NCBI GenBank assembly: GCA_963922705.1 | Contig: CAWUJS010000110.1 | Location: 1-5,286, forward strand | Length of the DNA stretch: 5,286 nt | Reading direction: 5' to 3' | Source: TMED27 sp963922705 | GTDB taxonomy: Bacteria; Pseudomonadota; Alphaproteobacteria; Micavibrionales; Micavibrionaceae | Part shown: positions 1 to 5,286 of the stretch, one piece after another | How positions within the stretch are numbered: position 1 is the stretch's first letter | Layout: the number at the start of each line of letters is the position of its first letter | The notes under the pieces: generated by a model | Told to the model about the DNA's origin: nothing | Seen by the model: only the letters and a program-made list of their open reading frames with translations | The model's database searches: none | Position numbers and translations under genes: made by a program

Positions 1-1360
1 CACATGATGTACTGACATATCGCTGTGTTTCAGCATTGTTACTGGCAAAAAACACTTGGTGGGCGCAGTTTGACAGGATTGTTTCACGCTTGGGCTTTGT
101 ATAAACATCATCGAGCAAGCCGATATTTTGGACAACACCGAGCAGACGGACGTTAAATCCGGCCAAAAGCGTAAAGGCTTTGCTCATGATCGGCATTCGC
201 CCTAGAATGTGAAACTCGTCAAGTAGCATCAGGACGTGGCGGGGTTCTGTTTTAGGATCAGGCTCTTTAGCCGTTAAAATGGTAATCGCTTGCTCAAAAA
301 ACAGGCGCATAAGAGGTTCTAGCGGCGCCATTTCATTGATGGCAACACCGAGATAGATAGCATGGCGGCGTTTGCGAATATCTGCAAACGAAAAATCACT
401 TTTTGAGGTTACAGCGTCAATAACAGGGTTGCGCCAGAGTTTTAAGGCACTGGAAAGCGTTGATTTAATACCGGATCGCTCTTTTTCTGCTTTTTGCCTG
501 TATGCGCTAAAGAGCTGTTTTGCTCCCTCATCCAGATCGGGGTACGTGGCTGCAACATATTTAAGAATGTCTTCTAACTTCTCTTCTGTCCCTAAAAGCC
601 GGAAGATTGTACCGATTGTATTGGGGAACTCTTTGTGATCCATAACGTATAGTGCCAGGCCGACAAAAAAATCTTGCGCTTCGTTGGGGAAATGCGGGTC
701 GGATCGTTCTGCCGTGGCAATGAGAGATGCGGCCATGATCTGTAGATCGGTGATCCTTTGGTGTGGATCTCTGGACACGTTATCAAGCGGATTGTAACAA
801 TGGGATGTACCGTTTTTAGCGTAGGGACAAAAGTTAATGACCTTGTTGCCAAGGCTGGCGCGGTAGCCTGATGTTATGCGGTGGTTTTCGCCTTTAACAT
901 CGAGGCATATAAAGCTGTCTTTCCATGCGAGAAGGTTCGGTATGACAATACCAACGCCTTTACCAGATCGTGTCGGTGCAACCACAAAAACATGCGTGGG
1001 ATCATCATTCATAAGATAATCGCCTTTTGTTTGCCCTAATATCAGGCCGAATTTACTTTTCATTCTTGCTTTTCGTAAATCAGAGAACCTTGCCCAACGT
1101 GCGTTTTTATCTTCGGGCTTGAAGATCCACATAAGAGTTAAAACGGCAAAGAGGGCATTCGGGGCAATGAATGAGATTGCCAGATACATGCCATAGGGCT
1201 TTTGGGTGTAGGATAGATAAGAAAATATAGACCATGGCAGGGCATTATCAGGATTCCAGCCATTGAGGAGGAAGTAAAGAACCGAACTTAAATACAGGCT
1301 GGTTATAACCGCTATGATTCCGCCTATCCCCGAAAGACTATATTTTAGATATGGATTCAT
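1..1360 (-). CDS. virD4: VirD4-type T4SS coupling protein ATPase, 3' end beyond window
   Basis: This is the inner-membrane coupling ATPase that recruits DNA or protein substrates and hands them to the T4SS channel. The frame is open without a stop for 453 codons from the ATG at 1360-1358 to the window edge; the C-terminus is cut off by the window. Two hydrophobic spans near residues 11-32 and 58-79 anchor the N-terminus, as is usual for VirD4/TraG proteins. Walker A is APTRSGKG at residues 128-135, with K134, followed by PNLLAW and DVKGEN, all characteristic of the VirD4 family. A region around residues 190-330 corresponds to the all-alpha domain, and NPLDN lies just before it. Walker B is LLDEF at residues 379-383. 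Late in the visible part comes FFASNNAETQRYVS, a conserved VirD4-like stretch. The start lies 15 bases after the virB11 stop and has a good ribosome binding site. No frameshift or missing catalytic residue is seen. The family call is secure; substrate type (DNA or effector) cannot be read from it. Confidence 0.95.
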   Translation of the reverse strand, partial: MNPYLKYSLSGIGGIIAVITSLYLSSVLYFLLNGWNPDNALPWSIFSYLSYTQKPYGMYLAISFIAPNALFAVLTLMWIFKPEDKNARWARFSDLRKARMKSKFGLILGQTKGDYLMNDDPTHVFVVAPTRSGKGVGIVIPNLLAWKDSFICLDVKGENHRITSGYRASLGNKVINFCPYAKNGTSHCYNPLDNVSRDPHQRITDLQIMAASLIATAERSDPHFPNEAQDFFVGLALYVMDHKEFPNTIGTIFRLLGTEEKLEDILKYVAATYPDLDEGAKQLFSAYRQKAEKERSGIKSTLSSALKLWRNPVIDAVTSKSDFSFADIRKRRHAIYLGVAINEMAPLEPLMRLFFEQAITILTAKEPDPKTEPRHVLMLLDEFHILGRMPIMSKAFTLLAGFNVRLLGVVQNIGLLDDVYTKPKRETILSNCAHQVFFASNNAETQRYVSTSC

Positions 1361-1365
1361 CAAAG

Positions 1366-1373
1366 CCTGCCTT
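1366..1373 (-). promoter_or_regulatory. Ribosome binding site of virD4
   Basis: On the minus strand AAGGCAGG lies in the 15-base gap between the virB11 stop and the virD4 ATG, with five bases between the last AGG and the start codon. This supports the ATG at 1360-1358 as the true start. The two membrane spans that follow directly agree with that choice. Confidence 0.6.
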
Positions 1374-1375
1374 TT

Positions 1376-2413
1376 CTATTTATTCGGATACCAGATTTCA
1401 GAAACAATGCGTTTGCCGCCAGAGCGTTTGAGCTGAATGACAACATCAATGATGGATTTTGTGTAGGTCATAATCTGATCGTGTGTCAGGGATACGTTAC
1501 CCTGCATAACCATCAGTGCAATTTGCTCAAAAGCGCCGCGCGGTGTGTCGGCGTGAACGGTTGTGATTGAGCCGGGATGCCCCGTATTAACAGCGCGCAG
1601 ATAAGAATAAGCTTCCTTACCGCGCAGTTCGCCTAAAAATATACGATCCGGACGCAGACGAAGCGAAGATTCCAGCAAGTCCTGAATAGTGACTTTAGCC
1701 TGGCCTTGTTCGCCTTTGGAGGCGAGCAGGGACAAGGTGTTTTTTTGTGGCGGCTTCAGCTCCGCTGTATCTTCAATCGTGATGATACGCTCATCTTCAT
1801 CGACGGATTTTAAAATAGCATTGAGGAGTGTGGTTTTACCCGTCGATGTACCGCCTGATACAATGATGTTTTTGCGGGTTCGCGCTGCACGTTCAATAAA
1901 GTGCATAATGTTATTTTCGGATGTGTTTTGACCATGCGCGGCGGCCACCATATCATTCAATTCTGCATCCGTATTTTGAATTTCCGTATCATCAATAAAA
2001 CGTGCCTGTTTAAACGCGCCGAGCTGAGCGTAATCCTGAAGGCTTAAATCCTGTACCCCTTGCTTACGGATTGACAGGGCAATACCTTTTGCAGCCGCCG
2101 GCGGAAGAACAAATTGAATCCTTTCACCGGAGGGTAGGGAGGACGATAGCAAAGGGAGTTTTTCATTGATGCTTTGTTTGGTTTCTTGTGCGACAAGCCT
2201 TGCCAGACGTGCCAGCTTGTCATTGGCGACATCGGGGCAGGGGATATACTCCATACGCGGCTCGCCCATCTTTTCAATCCAAAACCCGCCCGGTTCGTTT
2301 ACGCAAACTTCTGTGATGTCCGGATCATTCAGGTGTTTTGCAAAGGGCGCAAGATATTGCTCCAAGAAAACATGATCGTTTGAGGCTGCCGCGTTATGCT
2401 GCTTTACTTTCAT
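1376..2413 (-). CDS. virB11: VirB11-type T4SS traffic ATPase
   Basis: This is a cytoplasmic hexameric ATPase at the base of the channel, acting with VirB4 and VirD4 in pilus biogenesis and substrate transfer. The protein has 345 residues, normal for VirB11. The N-terminal domain (about 1-150) includes ITEVCVNEPGGFW, typical of the family. The C-terminal RecA-like domain carries Walker A GGTSTGKT at 187-194 (K193), an Asp box ITIEDTAEL around 211-219, Walker B with its RPDRIFLGELRG segment at 254-265 (E262), and a His box TGHPGSITTVHAD at 277-289. The wording GELRGKEAYSYLRAVNTGHPG is that of VirB11 proper rather than of CpaF/TadA or PilT relatives. The start codon overlaps the virB10 stop in an ATGA junction. 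No strong Shine-Dalgarno sequence is visible (only AGG about 12 bases upstream), so translation is probably coupled to virB10. All nucleotide-binding motifs look intact. Confidence 0.97.
   Translation of the reverse strand: MKVKQHNAAASNDHVFLEQYLAPFAKHLNDPDITEVCVNEPGGFWIEKMGEPRMEYIPCPDVANDKLARLARLVAQETKQSINEKLPLLSSSLPSGERIQFVLPPAAAKGIALSIRKQGVQDLSLQDYAQLGAFKQARFIDDTEIQNTDAELNDMVAAAHGQNTSENNIMHFIERAARTRKNIIVSGGTSTGKTTLLNAILKSVDEDERIITIEDTAELKPPQKNTLSLLASKGEQGQAKVTIQDLLESSLRLRPDRIFLGELRGKEAYSYLRAVNTGHPGSITTVHADTPRGAFEQIALMVMQGNVSLTHDQIMTYTKSIIDVVIQLKRSGGKRIVSEIWYPNK
2410..2413 (-). other. virB10/virB11 ATGA stop-start overlap
   Basis: The TGA of virB10 and the ATG of virB11 share bases in an ATGA junction. 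No strong Shine-Dalgarno motif precedes virB11, so terminating ribosomes probably reinitiate here. This would tie the amount of the ATPase to that of the channel protein. The overlap is seen directly; the coupling is inferred. Confidence 0.6.
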
Positions 2414-3573
2414 CGAGGAACACCGCCTACATCGCTAAAATCAAGGTCTTTGCCGACGAATATTTTAATACGTTCGCCCTGGTCGATATGAATGGTTGGC
2501 TTGATGTTGATGCTGTTTTCAAGCGCGATTTCTGAGGAACGCGAGAAGTCGCTGCTTCCGTTCAAAGAAACAGTGGACGCATCATCATCGTCGATTTTGT
2601 TTACGGCAGCAGCCAGTGCGCCGTCAATGATGGACAGCAATACGGATGAGCCGAAACGCTCCATAAAGTGTGAATCCACTTCACCTTCAAGGCCGGAACG
2701 TCCCAAAGCGTCTGTGCCGATAGAACCAAGGTCAACGCTTGCCCCGTTCGGACGGATCATGCGATTCCAGATCACAAAGACGCGGGACTGGCCTTGTCTA
2801 ATACCTGAGCGATATTGACCAACAAGGCGTGATCCTTTTGGAATAAGCAAGGTCGAACCATTAAAAGAATACACATCATCGGAGGTAATAGCACGTACCA
2901 TGCCCGGCAGATCGCTTTGAATAGCGGTTTCCAGTATGCCGCTAATCATTTTACCTTGGGCTATCAGCGTATCCATTTTTTGGAGCTGTGTGGCTTTGGC
3001 TGTCTGGACGCTGGTATTCGCGTTTTCTTTTGCAAAGGCAAGATTAGGGTCATCATTATTTCCACCGCTTGAAAGAAGCGTTGCGCCCCCATTGTTATTT
3101 CCAGCCGGAGCGTTTGAAAAATTAACCTGAGCAGGGTTTTGTGATTTTTGATCGTAAACAAGCTGCGGTGATCTCAGGCGCTCTTCAAGCTTTGCTTGTT
3201 GTTCCTGGGCGCGGCGTAAAGCATCGGCCATGAGCTGTTGTTGCTGGCGTAGAAGCTCAGGATCAATCTGAGGTTCTTGCGGCGAAGCGAGTGGCGCTTG
3301 CGGTGGCTCTGACGTTTCAACAATATAAGGTTCAGCGCGAGGTTTAGGCGCGTTGAAAACGATTTCTTCTTTTTCTGTTTTAGGCGCAGGGTCGTTTTTT
3401 GTTATGCCGTCATAAATGACCGCGACAAATGCCAAAAGACAGATCAGGCCAAAGGCAACCATCATGATAATGCGTCCTGCACCGGTCTTAGCGACTTCGG
3501 GTGTTCCACGATCGCCTTCAATCAGGATTTCGCCTGTGTTTTCATCAAAAAAATCATCATTATTATTGCTCAT
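2410..3573 (-). CDS. virB10: VirB10/TrbI-family T4SS core channel protein
   Basis: VirB10 spans from the inner membrane to the outer-membrane core complex and couples ATPase activity to channel gating. The 387-residue protein has a short acidic cytoplasmic N-terminus (1-33), one membrane span at about 34-53, and a proline-rich periplasmic stretch at about 62-105. A Gln-rich likely helical or coiled segment follows at about 106-135, then an Asn/Gly-rich linker at about 151-176. The TrbI-type beta-barrel domain begins near 195: LIAQGKMISGILETAI, then IPKGSRLVGQY, then RVFVIWNRMIRPNG, and it ends with INIKPTIHIDQGERIKIFVGKDLDF. Residues about 294-324 (DSHFMERFGSSVLLSIIDGA) match the position of the outer-membrane antenna helices. 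The first 11 bases of the gene overlap the end of the small upstream gene, and its stop overlaps the virB11 start. Length and domain order are ordinary for the family. Confidence 0.96.
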   Translation of the reverse strand: MSNNNDDFFDENTGEILIEGDRGTPEVAKTGAGRIIMMVAFGLICLLAFVAVIYDGITKNDPAPKTEKEEIVFNAPKPRAEPYIVETSEPPQAPLASPQEPQIDPELLRQQQQLMADALRRAQEQQAKLEERLRSPQLVYDQKSQNPAQVNFSNAPAGNNNGGATLLSSGGNNDDPNLAFAKENANTSVQTAKATQLQKMDTLIAQGKMISGILETAIQSDLPGMVRAITSDDVYSFNGSTLLIPKGSRLVGQYRSGIRQGQSRVFVIWNRMIRPNGASVDLGSIGTDALGRSGLEGEVDSHFMERFGSSVLLSIIDGALAAAVNKIDDDDASTVSLNGSSDFSRSSEIALENSINIKPTIHIDQGERIKIFVGKDLDFSDVGGVPR

Positions 3574-3811
3574 TGTTTACAGATCCTTGTTCTGGCCCGG
3601 CCGTATCTTGTTCCTGATTAAATAACTCTTCCGGTATTTCCGGGGGTGGCGTGAATGTAATAGGGACGAGAGGGCGCATTTCGCGGGGCTTTTGCTGGTC
3701 ATAGTACGTGTCCAGAAGAATGAGGCAAACGACCAGAACCGAAACGCCTATCACAATGGCTTTCCACTTATTTTGCGTTTTAATGTCTTCATTTGTCACG
3801 TCTTGCGTCAT
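3563..3811 (-). CDS. Small bitopic membrane protein of T4SS operon, function unknown
   Basis: I do not recognise this 82-residue protein as a named family. It has a polar N-terminus of about 16 residues, one strong hydrophobic span at about 18-34 with lysines just before it (K15, K17), and then a hydrophilic tail containing REMRPLVPITFTPPPEIPEE and ending in Gln/Glu/Asn-rich sequence. This predicts an inner-membrane protein with its N-terminus in the cytoplasm and a proline-rich periplasmic tail. It lies 17 bases after the virB9 stop and overlaps virB10 by 11 bases, so it is surely part of the operon. The position resembles that of trbH (lipoprotein) in IncP trb operons or of a displaced virB7. 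However, the only cysteine (C29) is inside the span and preceded by VLVV, not by a lipobox. The layout resembles the first 100 residues of VirB10. The start has AAAGG only two bases upstream, with GAGAAAGA further away, so ribosome binding is imperfect; no alternative upstream start exists before an in-frame stop. Confidence 0.8.
   Translation of the reverse strand: MTQDVTNEDIKTQNKWKAIVIGVSVLVVCLILLDTYYDQQKPREMRPLVPITFTPPPEIPEELFNQEQDTAGPEQGSVNNEQ
3584..3588 (-). promoter_or_regulatory. Ribosome binding site of virB10
   Basis: AAGGA on the minus strand lies ten bases before the virB10 ATG, inside the last codons of the upstream small gene. Spacing is slightly long but acceptable. It supports the ATG at 3573-3571, which gives the 11-base overlap with the preceding gene. 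Confidence 0.45.
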
Positions 3812-3828
3812 GACCTTTGTTCTTTCTC

Positions 3829-4689
3829 TTAATCGTTAAATCCTGCACTGTCGGCGGAAGAAATATTGATACCGGATTCCTCGGATACATCTTCCATTTC
3901 ATTGAGGGTAAATTCCAACGGATCAGCCTCGATGTCGGGATATGAGTCATTAAAAATACATGTCACAATATCACCATCCCGAAGTGTGAATTGACGGCCA
4001 AGGCTTTCAACAACAAGGTATTTGCCTTGCATGGAGTAATTCACGATAGATTCATTACCTTCTGGATCAACGGCGAAAACGGCTGGCGTTTTGCCTGTTT
4101 TGGAAAATTGGAAGTATGTGAAAATACCGTCGTCAAATGCACGTTTAGGGCGCAGGCTTCTATCACCGGCATAAGAATAGTCAAAGTTCCAATCTTCTGC
4201 TGGAACGGCTGAAGGAGAAAAATCTTTATCCTCAAAGCCATTGTTTTTGCTTTTGGCAATATTAGCGAGCTGCATATCTATCTGATCGGGATAGACAAAA
4301 CGGATGCGGAAAGATAAATTCTTTGACGTGTGAGATTGTGATGAACGTGCCGTAAGCTCGAATGTATAAATCCGTTTGTTCGTCACAACGGTCATGTTCG
4401 TATTGGCGTTTTGCTCTAAAGGCTTTATGAATAGTAGATTGCCGCGTGAGGGCTTAATGGTCTGCCATGCCTGACTATCACCCATAGAGATTGTTTCTAT
4501 ATCTTCGGTGCGGTCAAATTCAATCACGGTTGAAAAGCCATAATGCGCTGTGATGCGGTAAACATCTGCATCGTGATATGTAATGGTTTTTACACGCGCG
4601 TCAGCAGAGCCGTTGCGCGGGGTCTTGCCTGCCATTGCGGGTGACGCAAGACAAAGAGCTATAGCTGTGGTGAGTATCAGTTTTTTCAT
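3829..4689 (-). CDS. virB9: VirB9/CagX-family T4SS outer-membrane core protein
   Basis: VirB9 is a periplasmic protein that joins VirB10 (and normally VirB7) in the outer-membrane core complex. The 286-residue product starts with a clear Sec signal peptide: MKK, a hydrophobic core, and SPAMA before a likely cleavage after residue 20. An N-terminal beta domain follows (about 30-130), with YRITAHYGFSTVIEF and LLFIKP. A linker comes next, then the conserved C-terminal CagX-type domain at about 166-249: NFDYSYAGD, RPKRAFDDGIFTYFQF, PAVFAVDPEGNE, LVVESLGRQFTLRDGD and IVTCIFND. The last 35 residues (252-286) form an acidic tail after the conserved domain. The mature protein contains a single cysteine, C244. 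The ATG lies two bases beyond the virB8 stop and is served by a strong ribosome binding site inside virB8. The family assignment is firm. Confidence 0.95.
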   Translation of the reverse strand: MKKLILTTAIALCLASPAMAGKTPRNGSADARVKTITYHDADVYRITAHYGFSTVIEFDRTEDIETISMGDSQAWQTIKPSRGNLLFIKPLEQNANTNMTVVTNKRIYTFELTARSSQSHTSKNLSFRIRFVYPDQIDMQLANIAKSKNNGFEDKDFSPSAVPAEDWNFDYSYAGDRSLRPKRAFDDGIFTYFQFSKTGKTPAVFAVDPEGNESIVNYSMQGKYLVVESLGRQFTLRDGDIVTCIFNDSYPDIEADPLEFTLNEMEDVSEESGINISSADSAGFND

Positions 4690-4691
4690 TA

Positions 4692-5286
4692 TTACTTCTC
4701 CAATATTTCTTGTGATTTACGATAGGAAATGACCTGAAAGCCGAGCGGGTTATCAAAGCGCTCTAACATTTTCATCGGTTTTTGGGTGTAGCGGAATGTG
4801 ATAATCGCATTCCAGTGTGACTCGTAAACACGGTTATCTTTGCGTGTCCGTGTCATGAAGCGTACCTGTGAGGTTTCGTTGTTAAGAGGCGACACAGACT
4901 TGATTTTTACATCTGTAGTGCCTTTGCCCCCTGCGATACGAGACGGGTTTTCAGGATTATTTTCATTCCAGAGTTCTTCATATTCCTGCAATGCTTTTTG
5001 ATCTGAAAGCACGGCAACGAGATTATAATTCTCGTGGGTTATGTGTGGGTTGTAGCTTTCTCGCAACGTAACGTATCGTACTAAATTACTGTCAGTTATG
5101 GCTTCTTGTTCTGACAATGCACCCTGTTTGAGAGGGCGGGTAATTTCTGTGTAGCCACTGGATTGATCGACTGTCACAATGTAAGGTTCAAAAGTTTTAA
5201 GCGGGAGTAATAAAATTAGGCATAAAACACAGGAGAATGCCAAGCCAAGCGATAGAAAAGCCACAATCCATGCACGCTTGCGCGAG
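4692..5286 (-). CDS. virB8: VirB8-type T4SS assembly protein, 5' end beyond window
   Basis: VirB8 is a bitopic inner-membrane protein whose periplasmic NTF2-like domain contacts VirB9, VirB10 and other subunits during assembly of the machine. The visible part is 197 codons before the TAA. The frame stays open to the window edge, giving SRKRAW before the membrane span. The span is about visible residues 7-29 and is followed by PLKTFEPYIVTVDQSSGYTE, the usual VirB8 junction into the periplasm. Further family-like segments are LVRYVTLRESYNP, a Trp/Asn/Pro-rich stretch (LWNENNPENPSRI), RVYESHWNAIITFRY and the near-terminal NPLGFQVISYRKSQ. A GTG at 5264-5262 lies within the hydrophobic span and is not a credible start. 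The true start must lie upstream, with a cytoplasmic N-terminus of perhaps a few tens of residues (inference from the family). The stop is two bases from the virB9 ATG. Confidence 0.93.
   Translation of the reverse strand, partial: SRKRAWIVAFLSLGLAFSCVLCLILLLPLKTFEPYIVTVDQSSGYTEITRPLKQGALSEQEAITDSNLVRYVTLRESYNPHITHENYNLVAVLSDQKALQEYEELWNENNPENPSRIAGGKGTTDVKIKSVSPLNNETSQVRFMTRTRKDNRVYESHWNAIITFRYTQKPMKMLERFDNPLGFQVISYRKSQEILEK
4695..4701 (-). promoter_or_regulatory. Ribosome binding site of virB9
   Basis: GGAGAAG on the minus strand lies within the last codons of virB8, five bases before the virB9 ATG (eight from the GGAG core). This is the best Shine-Dalgarno match in the window. It shows that virB9 starts at 4689, directly before its signal peptide, and is translated in close coupling with virB8. 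Confidence 0.75.

Noticed and set aside
372..638. Plus-strand open frame of 88 codons
   Set aside because: It lies antisense to the uninterrupted virD4 frame, has no recognisable protein features, and the virD4 translation in this stretch is clearly family-like.
592..852. Minus-strand open frame of 86 codons
   Set aside because: It is another frame of the virD4 coding strand; the virD4 frame is open throughout and carries the conserved motifs.
1..1360. Possible pseudogene or non-coding region, since no complete ORF spans it
   Set aside because: Reading the minus strand codon by codon from 1360 to the edge gives no stop, and the Walker A and B motifs are intact. The gene is only cut by the window.
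2492..2818. Plus-strand open frame of 108 codons, the longest antisense frame
   Set aside because: It is fully antisense to the conserved barrel domain of virB10 and its translation shows no domain or motif; likely a codon-usage shadow.
3563..3811. Small gene as a VirB7/TrbH lipoprotein
   Set aside because: The only cysteine (C29) is in the middle of the hydrophobic span with Val at -1 and -2. A lipobox needs a small residue at -1, and the polar 16-residue N-terminus is unlike a lipoprotein signal.
5262..5264. GTG as the start codon of virB8
   Set aside because: It falls inside the predicted membrane span, and the upstream codons to the window edge (SRKRAWI) are in frame and typical of the VirB8 membrane junction. 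The true start lies outside the window.

Overview
The window is wholly coding and holds one segment of a type IV secretion system (T4SS) operon, all on the minus strand. Read 5'->3' on that strand, from high to low coordinates, the order is virB8 (5' end outside the window), virB9, a small membrane-protein gene, virB10, virB11 and virD4 (3' end outside the window). Every gene ends within 17 bases of the next start or overlaps it. No stretch is free of genes, and I see no internal terminator, RNA gene, insertion sequence, CRISPR array or long repeat.

The organism is probably a Gram-negative proteobacterium. An alphaproteobacterium is my preferred guess, because the run virB8-virB9-virB10-virB11-virD4 is the arrangement known from Rickettsiales and related alphaproteobacterial T4SS loci, and because VirD4 and VirB11 carry family-typical motifs of the VirB/VirD4 type. 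Base composition looks moderate, roughly mid-forties percent GC by eye. The sequence does not settle species, or plasmid versus chromosome. No relaxase, oriT, entry-exclusion gene or effector is visible, so DNA conjugation and effector export both remain possible.

The genes would work together as follows. VirB8 is the inner-membrane/periplasmic assembly factor. VirB9 and VirB10 form the core channel that spans periplasm and outer membrane. VirB11 is the cytoplasmic hexameric traffic ATPase. VirD4 is the coupling protein that receives substrates and passes them to the channel. The one unnamed gene lies between virB9 and virB10. It encodes an 82-residue protein with a single membrane span and a proline-rich tail, and is the least expected item in the window. 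It sits where IncP-type trb operons carry the lipoprotein gene trbH, but it has no lipobox and looks more like a miniature of the VirB10 N-terminus. The other canonical parts (VirB2-VirB7 equivalents, including VirB4 and VirB6) are not in this window.
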